Assembly: GCA_963835535.1 (NCBI GenBank)
Contig: CAWIFL010000002.1
Location: 62,001-126,000 of the forward strand
Direction: 5' to 3'
DNA length: 64,000 nt
Source of the DNA: Fen-1245 sp963835535
GTDB lineage: Bacteria > Gemmatimonadota > Gemmatimonadetes > Gemmatimonadales > JACORV01
Positions 26,105 through 34,714 of the stretch are shown in pieces. The position numbers and the translations under genes were made by a program. Each line of letters begins with the position of its first letter. The first letter of the stretch is position 1. The notes beneath the pieces are model-generated. The model made no database searches. It saw only the letters and a list, made by a program, of their open reading frames with translations, and was not told the DNA's origin.

Positions 26105-27501
26105 GCGCGCCGGACGGCCGCCGAATCGGGCACGACACCTCCGATGCGCCGCCCGCTCGATCCGGCCCTGACAGGAGTACCACCGGGGCGTCCTTCTTCA
26201 TCGAGACCTACGGCTGCCAGATGAACGCGGCCGACGCGCAGCTGATGGCCGGGGTGCTGCTCAAGGACGGGTTCGCCCCCGCGCCGTCGCCGGAGGCGGC
26301 GGACGTCGTGATCGTCAACACCTGCGCCATCCGCGACCGCGCGGAGCAGCGCGTGCTCGGGCGGGTCGGCGAGCTCAAGCGCAGCAAGCGGCCGGGGGAC
26401 GTCCTGGGCGTGGTCGGGTGCATGGCCCAGCGCCTCGGCGAGCGGCTGCTGGAGCGGGCGCCCTACGTGGACTTCGTGGCGGGCCCCGATGCCTACCGCG
26501 ACCTGCCGCAGCTGGTGCGCCGGGCGCGGGAAGGGGAACGGGCCGCAGATACGTCCCTGCGCTCCACCGAGCACTACGAGGACATCCTGCCGGTACGGGA
26601 GACGGCGGCCAGCGCGTTCGTCACGGTCCAGCGCGGCTGCGATTACCGGTGCACGTTCTGCATAGTTCCGATGACGCGGGGTCCGGAGCGGAGCCGGAGA
26701 TTGGCCGACGTCGTACGCGAGGCGGAGCTGCTGGCCTCTCGCGGGGTGACGGAGGTGACGCTCCTTGGGCAGACGGTCAACTCGTACTTCGACGGCGCGC
26801 ACGATTTCGCCGACTTGCTCCGCGCGGTGGGCGCCCTCGCTGGCATCCGGCGGCTGCGGTTCACCAGCCCGCACCCGAACGCCTTCTCCGACCGGGTGGT
26901 CGCGGCGATCGCGGAGGTCGAGGCGGTGTGCGAGCACGTGCACCTGCCGGCGCAGAGCGGCTCGAGTGCGGTGCTCAAGCGGATGCGGCGGCGGTACACG
27001 CGCGAGGAGTACCTGCGGGTCGTCGAGCGGCTGCGCTTGGGCGTCCCCGACCTGGCGCTCACGACGGACATCATCGTGGGCTTCCCCGGAGAGACCGACG
27101 CGGACTTCGACGCCACGCTCCGTCTGGTCGCCGAGGTCGGCTTCGACGAGGCCTACACCTTCCGGTTCAGCCCGCGCGAGGGGACGCCGGCCACGCGGCT
27201 GCCGGACGCGGTGCCGGAGGCGGTGGCGGCGGAGCGGCTCGTGCGCGTCATCGCGGAGGTGCGGCGGGTCTCGCGTGCGCGGAACGCGGGGCTCGTCGGC
27301 ACGACGCACGAGATTCTGGTCGAGCAGATGGCGCGGCGCGGTTCGCAGCTGCAGGGGCGCACCCGGCAGCACCGCGTGGCGATGGTGGACGGCCCGCCGG
27401 AGTGGATCGGCAGCTATCGGACGGTGCGTTTCACGGGCACGACGGGCGCGACCTTCAGCGCGGTGCCGGTTGCGGCGGACCGCGAGGTGGTGGGCGCATG
27501 A
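26101..27501 (+). CDS. miaB: MiaB, tRNA i6A37 methylthiotransferase with repeat-encoded N-terminus
   Basis: Radical-SAM enzyme that makes ms2i6A37. The UPF0004 domain starts ETYGCQMNAADAQ, the radical-SAM motif is CDYRCTFC, and a TRAM domain ends the protein. 466 residues. About 29 residues before the domain (APDGRRIGHDTSDAPPARS...) come from the same dispersed repeat found in alr; the only usable start, GTG 26101, lies before the repeat. Two paralogous methylthiotransferases in tandem is unusual but sensible, as they modify different tRNA sets. Confidence 0.95.
   Translation: MSAPDGRRIGHDTSDAPPARSGPDRSTTGASFFIETYGCQMNAADAQLMAGVLLKDGFAPAPSPEAADVVIVNTCAIRDRAEQRVLGRVGELKRSKRPGDVLGVVGCMAQRLGERLLERAPYVDFVAGPDAYRDLPQLVRRAREGERAADTSLRSTEHYEDILPVRETAASAFVTVQRGCDYRCTFCIVPMTRGPERSRRLADVVREAELLASRGVTEVTLLGQTVNSYFDGAHDFADLLRAVGALAGIRRLRFTSPHPNAFSDRVVAAIAEVEAVCEHVHLPAQSGSSAVLKRMRRRYTREEYLRVVERLRLGVPDLALTTDIIVGFPGETDADFDATLRLVAEVGFDEAYTFRFSPREGTPATRLPDAVPEAVAAERLVRVIAEVRRVSRARNAGLVGTTHEILVEQMARRGSQLQGRTRQHRVAMVDGPPEWIGSYRTVRFTGTTGATFSAVPVAADREVVGA
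26107..26188 (+). repeat. Dispersed repeat, copy B (inside miaB)
   Basis: 82 bp, matching copy A at 19569-19650 without gaps. The core GACACC-N6-GCGCCGCCCGC is at 26134-26156. Translated in frame as residues 3-29 of MiaB. Confidence 0.85.
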
Positions 27502-27779
27502 AGAACGTGGTGGAGGCGCTGGTGCTCCGGGAGTACGAGCGGCTGCTGCCGACGGTGAGCGGCGCGTGCGGCTGCGTGATGTGCCGGGAGGACGTGATGG
27601 TGTACGCGCTGAACCGGCTCCAGCCGCACTACGTGGCCACGCCCGCGGGCGAGGTGATCTCCGGCGTCGAGATGGAGAAAGTGCAGGGGCAGGCGGACAT
27701 CGCGGTGGCGCTGATGGACGCGTTCCGCGTGGTCGCGTCGGCCCCGCGCCACGGCAGGCGGGCCACCAAGGTGCGCTGA
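27498..27779 (+). CDS. comFB: ComFB-family protein
   Basis: 93-residue protein of the late-competence ComFB family. The zinc-binding cysteines Cys24, Cys26 and Cys29 and the hallmark CREDV followed by ALNRLQPHYV are present. Members of this family have been reported as cyclic-di-nucleotide receptors linked to natural competence in cyanobacteria. It overlaps miaB by four bases (ATGA) and precedes comEC by 20 bases, so a role in DNA uptake regulation is a fair inference. Confidence 0.88.
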   Translation: MKNVVEALVLREYERLLPTVSGACGCVMCREDVMVYALNRLQPHYVATPAGEVISGVEMEKVQGQADIAVALMDAFRVVASAPRHGRRATKVR

Positions 27780-27799
27780 CGCTTGCGGGCCGGCGCTAG

Positions 27800-30118
27800 A
27801 TGCCGGCCGTCGTGTGGTGTGCGATCGGCTTCGTGGCCGGCGACGCAGCCGGCCTCTTGCGTTCGGGGGCCTGGTGGCCGCTGGCTCCGCTCCTCGCGGC
27901 GGCCGCGTTTGCGGCGCGCGCCCGGCTCGCCGCCTGGACCGCGCTGGCCGCGGCGGCGACGGGAGTCCTGTGGGGTGCGGCCTCGGCGGCGCGCGCCGAC
28001 CGGGACTGCCGCTCCCGGTGGCGGGAAGGGGAGCGCGTCGCCGTGGAAGTCCGGCTGTGGGATGCCGCGACCGCAGGCGCAGCCTCGCGTGCTACCGTCA
28101 CGTGGCCGGCGCGCTGCGCGGGGCCGCTGGAGGTGCTGTGGCCCGCGTGGGCCGCGGCGCCAAGCGCGGCGGCGGTCGTGGTGGGGACGTGGCACCGCGG
28201 CGCGCGCAGTCCGCTCTGGCCCGCGCGCCCCGAGCGCATGGGGCGCCTCGTCGCCCGGCGCGTCCGCCCGCTCGCGCAGGGCCCGGGGCCGCGCGCCGCG
28301 GTACGCCTCGCCACCGAGCGGCGCATCCGGGAGCTGTTCGGGCCAGCCCTCGCGCCGCTCGCGGCGGCGCTCACGGTCGGCGCCGGGGACCAGCTCGACC
28401 GCGACATCCGCCGCCGCTTCGCCCGCGCGGGCATCGCCCACATCCTCGCCATCTCCGGGCTGCACGTCGGCATCCTCGCGGCGGCGCTGCTGCTGGTCTT
28501 GCGCGCGGCGCGCGTGAGGGACACGTCCGCCCGACTCGCCGCCACCGGCCTGGTGGCGCTCTACGTCTTCCTCCTCGGGCTGCCGCCCCCAGCCGTGCGC
28601 GCCCTGGGACTGATGGCGCTCTGGTGCTGGGCCCGCGTCCGCCAGCGCCCCCTGGTGCCCGGCGCCGCGCTCGGCACGACGGCGCTGGTCGTGCTCGCGG
28701 TGGACCCGTTCGCCGCAGCGGAGGCAGGCCCGTGGCTCTCCTTCGCAGGTGCGTGGGGCTGCACGCGGGCCGCCCGGGCATGGGCGGCGCTGCGAAGGGC
28801 GCGCGCGGTCCCGCGAAACCGCACGGCAGCGGCCGCGCTCTCCCTCGCGGCCGTGTCGGGCGGCGCCACGCTGGCCACCGCTCCCTTCAGCGTCATCGCT
28901 TTCGGCACCATGGCGCCCGCGGCGCTGATCTCGAACGTCCTGGCGGTTCCCCTCGCGTGCGTCGTGATGCCGGCGCTCGCCCTGACCGTTCTTCTGGCCT
29001 CCGTCCTGCCCGCGGCGGCGCGCTGGGTGTCGCCGGTGGCCGCCGTGGGGCTGGGCGCGCTCGACGCGGTGGCGCGGTTCGCGGGAGCGCTCCCGCTGGC
29101 CAGCGTCGGCATCGAGCGCCGCCTCCTCGCTGCGGCGCTGCTCGCCCTAGTGGCCTGGACGCTCCTCAAGCCGTTGCGGCCGCAGGCGAAGGGCGGGGTG
29201 GTCCGGGTCCTGCGCGGACGCGCCGTGGCGGCGGCGGCCGTCGCGGTCGCCGCCGGGGTCTGGTGGCCCCTGATTCCCGGTGCTCCGTCGGGTGACAGGC
29301 GGGGCTGGCTGGCGCTACATTTTCTCGCCGTCGGGCAGGGGGATGCGGCGGCGATCCGGACGCCCGGCGGCCGCTGGATCGTCGTGGACGGGGGCCCGCG
29401 CACCTTCGGCTACGACGCGGGGAGCGCGGTTGTCGTTCCCTTCCTCCGGCGCGCGGGCGCCGACACGAGGGGCGTGGCCCTGGTCGTCGCCTCGCATGGC
29501 GACGAGGATCACCTGGGTGGTCTGCCGGCGGTGGTGCACGCCTTTCCACCGGCGCTCGTGCTCGAGCCGGGCGAGCCGCTCCCGAAGCCGAGCTATCGTC
29601 GCTGGCTCGCCGCGGTCGCCGAGGCCGGGAGCCGCTGGCGGGCCGCTCGCGCCGGCGACAGCATCGCGGTGGACGGGGTCGTCGTGCGGGTGCTGCATCC
29701 CGACAGCGCCTGGATGACACGCGGGTTGCCCGCCAACGAGAACGGCGTCGTCGCGGCGATCGAGTACGGCGCGTTCCGCGCCCTGATGACGGGCGACGCG
29801 GGTCTCCCGTTCGAGGCCGCGGAGGCGGGGCGGTTGCCGCGGGCCGCGCTCCTCAAGGTGGCGCACCACGGCAGCATCGGCGCGACGGGGCCGGCGCTGG
29901 TGGCCGCCGTGCGGCCGCGGATCTGCGTCGTGTCGGTGGGGCCGAATCACTTCGGCCAGCCGGATTCGCGGGTGCTCGCGGCACTGCGCCGGTCGGGGTG
30001 CGACGTCTTTCGCACGGATGCCGACGGCGCCGTCACGGTCGAGACGGATGGCCGCAGCGTGCACGTCGAGGCCGGGAAGCGGGACACGTCCTTCACTCCC
30101 ACGAAGGAGGAGCCGTGA
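27800..30118 (+). CDS. comEC: ComEC/Rec2, DNA-uptake channel
   Basis: Inner-membrane channel that carries single-stranded DNA into the cell during transformation. N-terminal DUF4131 region, a central competence domain with many membrane helices (HILAISGLHVGIL is the signature), and a C-terminal metallo-beta-lactamase-like nuclease domain (LAVGQGDAAAI, SHGDEDHLGGL). 772 residues, full length. Its stop overlaps the fbp start. Confidence 0.93.
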   Translation: MPAVVWCAIGFVAGDAAGLLRSGAWWPLAPLLAAAAFAARARLAAWTALAAAATGVLWGAASAARADRDCRSRWREGERVAVEVRLWDAATAGAASRATVTWPARCAGPLEVLWPAWAAAPSAAAVVVGTWHRGARSPLWPARPERMGRLVARRVRPLAQGPGPRAAVRLATERRIRELFGPALAPLAAALTVGAGDQLDRDIRRRFARAGIAHILAISGLHVGILAAALLLVLRAARVRDTSARLAATGLVALYVFLLGLPPPAVRALGLMALWCWARVRQRPLVPGAALGTTALVVLAVDPFAAAEAGPWLSFAGAWGCTRAARAWAALRRARAVPRNRTAAAALSLAAVSGGATLATAPFSVIAFGTMAPAALISNVLAVPLACVVMPALALTVLLASVLPAAARWVSPVAAVGLGALDAVARFAGALPLASVGIERRLLAAALLALVAWTLLKPLRPQAKGGVVRVLRGRAVAAAAVAVAAGVWWPLIPGAPSGDRRGWLALHFLAVGQGDAAAIRTPGGRWIVVDGGPRTFGYDAGSAVVVPFLRRAGADTRGVALVVASHGDEDHLGGLPAVVHAFPPALVLEPGEPLPKPSYRRWLAAVAEAGSRWRAARAGDSIAVDGVVVRVLHPDSAWMTRGLPANENGVVAAIEYGAFRALMTGDAGLPFEAAEAGRLPRAALLKVAHHGSIGATGPALVAAVRPRICVVSVGPNHFGQPDSRVLAALRRSGCDVFRTDADGAVTVETDGRSVHVEAGKRDTSFTPTKEEP

Positions 30119-31131
30119 AGTCGCCGTTGTCGCGCGTCATCACGATCGAGCGGTTCATCCTGGACCAGGAGGAGCTGCACCCCGAGGCCACCGGGGAGCT
30201 CTCCAACCTGCTGTACGACATCGCCCTCGCCGCCAAGATCATCAACAGCCACATCCGGATGGCGGGGCTGGCGGACATCCTGGGCAGCGCCGGCCTCATC
30301 AACGTGCAGGGCGAGGTCGTGCAGAAGCTGGACGCGTTCGCCAACGAGACGATGAAGCACGCCCTCCTGCACACCGGCCGCGTCTGCCTGGTCGGGTCGG
30401 AAGAGGACGAGCACCCGGTGCCGACGCCGCCGGAGTACGGCTCGGGCAAGTACGTCGTCCTGTACGATCCGCTCGACGGCTCGGCGAACATCGACGTCAA
30501 CGTGTCCATCGGCACGATCTTCTCGGTCCACCGGCGCCGTTCGCCCGAAGGCACGCCCGGGACGCTGGCCGACTGCCTGCAGAACGGGCGCACGCAGGCC
30601 GCGGCGGGGTACGTCCTCTACGGCTCCAGCACGATGATGGTGTACACGACGGGGCAGGGCGTGCACGGGTTCACGTACGACCCGAACATCGGCGAGTTCC
30701 TCCTGTCGCATCCCAACATCACGACGCCGCGGGTCGGCAGGTACTACAGCGTGAACGAGAGCCACTTCCCCGAGTGGGCGCCCCAGGTGCAGGCGCTGGT
30801 CAAGAAGTACAAGGGGCTCGACCGCGAATACGAGGGGAAGAACTCGCGGTACATCGGCTCGCTGGTGGCGGACTTCCATCGCAACCTGATCGCGGGCGGC
30901 GTATTCTGCTACCCGGCGGATGCGAAGTCGCCGCACGGCAAGCTGCGGCTGATGTACGAGTGCTCGCCGCTGGCCCTGATCTGCGAGCAGGCGGGGGGCT
31001 ACGCCTCGGACGGGTGCCGTCCCATCCTCGACATCGAGCCCGGGCAGCTGCATCAGCGCTCGGAGTTCTTCGTCGGGAGCCTGGACGACGTGCGTCTGGC
31101 CGAGCGAATGGTGTCGGGCCTCTGCGAGTGA
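30115..31131 (+). CDS. fbp: Fructose-1,6-bisphosphatase, class I
   Basis: Gluconeogenic phosphatase that converts fructose-1,6-bisphosphate to fructose-6-phosphate. Metal-binding motif YDPLDGSANID starts at residue 117, with YVLYGSSTMMV and a KSPHGKLRLMYECSPLA block near the end. 338 residues. The GTG at 30115 has an excellent AAGGAGGAG site and overlaps the comEC stop. Its coupling to the mutase downstream would fit propionate or amino-acid carbon entering gluconeogenesis. Confidence 0.95.
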   Translation: MKSPLSRVITIERFILDQEELHPEATGELSNLLYDIALAAKIINSHIRMAGLADILGSAGLINVQGEVVQKLDAFANETMKHALLHTGRVCLVGSEEDEHPVPTPPEYGSGKYVVLYDPLDGSANIDVNVSIGTIFSVHRRRSPEGTPGTLADCLQNGRTQAAAGYVLYGSSTMMVYTTGQGVHGFTYDPNIGEFLLSHPNITTPRVGRYYSVNESHFPEWAPQVQALVKKYKGLDREYEGKNSRYIGSLVADFHRNLIAGGVFCYPADAKSPHGKLRLMYECSPLALICEQAGGYASDGCRPILDIEPGQLHQRSEFFVGSLDDVRLAERMVSGLCE

Positions 31132-32714
31132 CGGAGCCCAAGGCCTCCGGAGGCGGCGCGGTGTACGGGCCCGGCGACGTGCCGCCGGACCTGGAGAGCC
31201 GGCTGGGAGCGCCCGGCGCCTTCCCGTACACGCGCGGGATCCACGCGTCCATGTACCGCGGCCGGCTCTGGACGATGCGCCAGTACGCCGGCTACGGGAC
31301 GGCGGAAGAGACGAACGCGCGGTTCCGCGAGCTGCTGGCGGCCGGGCAGACCGGCCTCTCGACCGCGTTCGATCTCCCCACCCAGATGGGCTACGACTCC
31401 GACCACCCGCTGGCGGCGGGCGAGGTGGGCCGGGCCGGCGTGGCGATCAACACCGTGGACGACCTGGCGCGCGTCTTCGAAGGCATCCCGCTCGACCGCG
31501 TGACCACGTCCATGACGATCAACGCGACGGCGGCCATCCTCCTGGCGATGTACCTCGTGGTCGGCGAGGAGCGGGGCGTCGCGACCGACAAGCTCGGCGG
31601 CACGATCCAGAACGACGTGCTGAAGGAGTACATCGCGCGCGGCACGTACGTCTTCCCGCCGGAGGCGAGCCTCCGCCTGGTGACGGACCTGTTCCGCTTC
31701 GTGCTGGAGCGCGGCCTCAACTTCAATCCGATCTCGATCAGCGGGTACCACATGCGGGAGGCGGGGGCGACCGCCGCGCAGGAGCTGGGCTTCACCTTCG
31801 CCGATGCGCTCGCGTACCTGCGGCACGCCGCCGCCGCCGGCCTCGACGTGAACCGCCTGCTCCCGCGCATCTCCTTCTTCTTCGCCGCGCACAACGACCT
31901 GTTCGAGGAGGTCGCCAAGTTCCGCGCCGCGCGCCGCCTCTGGGCGACGCTGCTCAAGGACGAGTTCGCCGCCGACGAGGACAGCTGTCGCCTTCGCTTC
32001 CACGCGCAGACCGCAGGCTCGACCCTGACCGCCCAGCAGCCGCAGGTGAACGTGGTGCGCGTGGCGGTGCAGGCGATGGCCGCCGTCCTGGGGGGCACGC
32101 AGTCGCTCCACACCAACGGCTTCGACGAGGCGCTGGCGCTGCCGACCGCCGACTCGGCGCGCCTGGCGCTGCGGACCCAGCAGGTGCTGGCGCAGGAGAC
32201 CGCTGTCGCGCACACCGTGGACCCGTTCGCCGGCTCGTACTACGTCGAGGCGCTGACCGCCGCCGTGGAGGATCGCGCCCGCGGGATCATCGCCGAGGTG
32301 GAGCGGCGGGGCGGGGCGGTGCGCGCCATCGCCGAAGGCTACATCCAGCGGGAGATCGCGCAGTCGGCCTGGGCCGCCCAGCAGGCGATCGAACGGGGCG
32401 ACGCCGTGGTGGTGGGCGTGAACCGGTTCGACGACGGGTCCCCGGTCGAGGCCCCGCGCGCCCCCGACTACACCGCCCTGGCCGCCAAGCAGGTCGAGCG
32501 GCTCAAGGCGGCCCGGCTCGCGCGCGACGCCGCCCGCACCACCCGGGCCCTGGCCGCCCTCGGGCGGGCCGCCGCGGCCCCCGCCGGTCCGCTGATGGAA
32601 GGGATCCTGGAAGCAGTGCGCTCCCGGGCGACCGTCGGTGAGATCACCGCCGCGCTCGTGGAAAGGTGGGGGCGGTTCGGGACTTCCTTGACAACTTCAT
32701 CACGTGCTGGCTAA
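31128..32714 (+). CDS. Methylmalonyl-CoA mutase, large (catalytic) subunit
   Basis: Adenosylcobalamin-dependent acyl-CoA mutase. Only the TIM-barrel substrate domain is present (528 residues); the B12-binding domain must be a separate gene, as in many such systems. YTRGIHASMYRGRLWTMRQYAG, the active-site SGYHMREAG (Tyr207, His208) and AHTVDPFAGSYY are typical. Isobutyryl-CoA or a related mutase is possible, but methylmalonyl-CoA mutase is most likely. GTG start overlaps the fbp stop. The B12 uptake operon at 51505-56482 would supply its cofactor. Confidence 0.88.
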   Translation: MTEPKASGGGAVYGPGDVPPDLESRLGAPGAFPYTRGIHASMYRGRLWTMRQYAGYGTAEETNARFRELLAAGQTGLSTAFDLPTQMGYDSDHPLAAGEVGRAGVAINTVDDLARVFEGIPLDRVTTSMTINATAAILLAMYLVVGEERGVATDKLGGTIQNDVLKEYIARGTYVFPPEASLRLVTDLFRFVLERGLNFNPISISGYHMREAGATAAQELGFTFADALAYLRHAAAAGLDVNRLLPRISFFFAAHNDLFEEVAKFRAARRLWATLLKDEFAADEDSCRLRFHAQTAGSTLTAQQPQVNVVRVAVQAMAAVLGGTQSLHTNGFDEALALPTADSARLALRTQQVLAQETAVAHTVDPFAGSYYVEALTAAVEDRARGIIAEVERRGGAVRAIAEGYIQREIAQSAWAAQQAIERGDAVVVGVNRFDDGSPVEAPRAPDYTALAAKQVERLKAARLARDAARTTRALAALGRAAAAPAGPLMEGILEAVRSRATVGEITAALVERWGRFGTSLTTSSRAG

Positions 32715-32717
32715 GCT
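32688..32717 (+). promoter_or_regulatory. Sigma70-like promoter before fmdB/argS
   Basis: TTGACA (32688-32693), 18-bp spacer, TAAGCT (32712-32717), overlapping the end of the mutase gene. Downstream is a tandem GCGTTAGG pair (32731-32746) in the leader before ATG 32751. Confidence 0.7.
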
Positions 32718-32750
32718 TTTGTGTCCCTTAGCGTTAGGGCGTTAGGCAGG

Positions 32751-33053
32751 ATGCCGACCTACGATTACAAGTGCCCGAAGTGCGGCACCGTTTTCGAGCG
32801 GGTCCAGAGGATCACCGCGCCGCCGAAGTTGCCGTGCCCGAAGTGCGGGGCGACGGCGCAGCGTCTGATTTCCGGCGGTCACGGGATCGTCTTCAAGGGC
32901 TCCGGCTTCTACGAGACGGACTACAAGCGCCCCGGTGAGAAGGCCAAGCACGACAAGCGGAAGGCGAAGGAAGAAGGGGGCGCGTCCGGGGGGAGCGAGA
33001 AGCCGGCGTCGTCCAAGACGGATTCGTCGCAGGCCAAGCCGAAAGCCGACTGA
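32751..33053 (+). CDS. FmdB-family zinc-ribbon protein
   Basis: 100-residue protein. The N-terminal 40 residues form the FmdB-type ribbon with two CPKC pairs (CPKCGTVFE and CPKCGATAQ), then a conserved SGGHGIVFKGSGFYETDY and a charged, low-complexity Lys/Glu/Ser tail. Family members are small regulators of unclear function. ATG 32751 begins the canonical MPTYDYKC; an upstream GTG at 32721 would add ten residues read from the repeated leader. Confidence 0.88.
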   Translation: MPTYDYKCPKCGTVFERVQRITAPPKLPCPKCGATAQRLISGGHGIVFKGSGFYETDYKRPGEKAKHDKRKAKEEGGASGGSEKPASSKTDSSQAKPKAD

Positions 33054-33055
33054 CG

Positions 33056-34702
33056 GTGGCTCGGGAGGAGATCCGGGCCGAGCTCGCCCGCGTGGCCGCC
33101 TCGCTGGGCGTGCCCGACGCGGTGGTGGAGCTGGAGACGCCGCGCGAGAAGAGCCACGGCGACCTGGCGACCAACCTGGCGCTGCTCCTGGCCAAGCCGC
33201 TCAAGTCGTCGCCACGGCGCCTGGCGGAGCAGATCGTGGCGGCGCTCGCCTTTCCCCCCGGGCTCGTCGCGTCGGTGGAGATTGCCGGCCCGGGGTTCAT
33301 CAACTTCCGGCTCGCCTCCGATCAGCTGGCGGGCGTCCTCCGCACGATCATCGCGGCGGGGGCGCTCTACGGGCGGACGCAGGCGGCCGCGCCGAAGCCG
33401 GTGAACGTCGAGTTCGTCTCGGCGAACCCGACCGGCCCGCTGCACGTGGGGCACGGGCGCCAGGCCGCGATCGGGGACGCCATCGCGGCGCTGCTCGAGT
33501 GGACCGGCTGGGCCGTCACGAGGGAGTTCTACTACAACGACGCTGGCGCGCAGATCCTGAAGCTCGCGGCGAGCGTGCAGGCGCGCGCCCGCGAGCTGGG
33601 CGGCCGCCCCGCGGAGATCCCCGAGGGCGGCTACCACGGCGAGTACATCCGCGAGATCGCGCAGCGCTATCGGGACGCGCACCCGGGCGACCGCGACGCG
33701 TCGGACCTCGAGGCGGTGCGCGCCTTCGCCGTCCGGGAGCTGCGGAAGGAGCAGGACGGCGATCTCCAGGCGTTCGGCGTCAAGTTCGACGTCTACTTCC
33801 TCGAGACGTCGCTGTACGCGGACGGCCGCGTGGAGGACACGGTCCGCCGGTGGACGGCGGCGGGGCACGCGTACGAGCGGGACGGCGCGCTCTGGCTCAG
33901 GACGACGGACTTCGGCGACGACAAGGACCGGGTGATCCGCCGCAGCGCGGAGCGGGGCGGGGAGTACACCTACTTCGTGCCGGACGTCGCCTATCACGTC
34001 ACGAAGTGGCAGAGGGGCTTTGCCCGCGCGATCAACGTGCAGGGGGCCGACCACCACAGCACCGTCACGCGGGTGCGGATCGGGCTCCAGGCGCTGGACG
34101 TCGGGATCCCGGCCGGCTATCCGGACTATGTGCTGCACCAGATGGTGACGGTGATGAAGGGCGGCGAGGAGATGAAGGTCTCCAAGCGCGCGGGCAGTTA
34201 CGTCACCGTGCGGGACCTGGTGGACGAGGTGGGGCGCGACGCGGTGCGCTACTTCTTCGTGATGCGGAAGGCCGATTCGCACCTCCAGTTCGACGTGGAC
34301 CTGGCGCTGAAGCGCACCGAGGAGAACCCGGTCTTCTACGTCCAGATGGCGCACGCGCGGATGTCGGGGATCTTCCGGGTGGGGAACGTGGACCCCGCGT
34401 CGGCCACGGCGGACGGAGTGGACGTCGCGGAGCTGAGCGATCCGAGCGAGGCGGAGCTGCTGAAGCTGCTGGCGCGCTTCCCGGAGGTGGTCGCGCGCGC
34501 GGCCGACGCGCTGGAGCCGCAGCGCATCACCGGCTACCTGGAAGAGCTCGCGCGCGCCGCGCACCTCTGGTACCACAAGTGCCGGGTGCTCGGAGAGCGC
34601 GCCGAGGTGGAGCGCGCGCGCCTGGCGCTGGCGCGCGCCACGCGGATCGTCCTGGCGAACGCGCTGGCGCTGCTGGGGCTGTCGGCGCCGGACCGGATGT
34701 AG
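33056..34702 (+). CDS. argS: Arginyl-tRNA synthetase
   Basis: Class I synthetase charging tRNA-Arg. N-terminal Arg-tRNA-synt-N domain, the HIGH-type motif HVGHGRQ within SANPTGPLHVGHG, a KMSKS-like EEMKVSKRAG, and the C-terminal DALR anticodon domain. 548 residues. GTG start two bases after fmdB, apparently co-transcribed from the 32688 promoter. Confidence 0.96.
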   Translation: MAREEIRAELARVAASLGVPDAVVELETPREKSHGDLATNLALLLAKPLKSSPRRLAEQIVAALAFPPGLVASVEIAGPGFINFRLASDQLAGVLRTIIAAGALYGRTQAAAPKPVNVEFVSANPTGPLHVGHGRQAAIGDAIAALLEWTGWAVTREFYYNDAGAQILKLAASVQARARELGGRPAEIPEGGYHGEYIREIAQRYRDAHPGDRDASDLEAVRAFAVRELRKEQDGDLQAFGVKFDVYFLETSLYADGRVEDTVRRWTAAGHAYERDGALWLRTTDFGDDKDRVIRRSAERGGEYTYFVPDVAYHVTKWQRGFARAINVQGADHHSTVTRVRIGLQALDVGIPAGYPDYVLHQMVTVMKGGEEMKVSKRAGSYVTVRDLVDEVGRDAVRYFFVMRKADSHLQFDVDLALKRTEENPVFYVQMAHARMSGIFRVGNVDPASATADGVDVAELSDPSEAELLKLLARFPEVVARAADALEPQRITGYLEELARAAHLWYHKCRVLGERAEVERARLALARATRIVLANALALLGLSAPDRM

Positions 34703-34714
34703 CGAGGTGACGGC

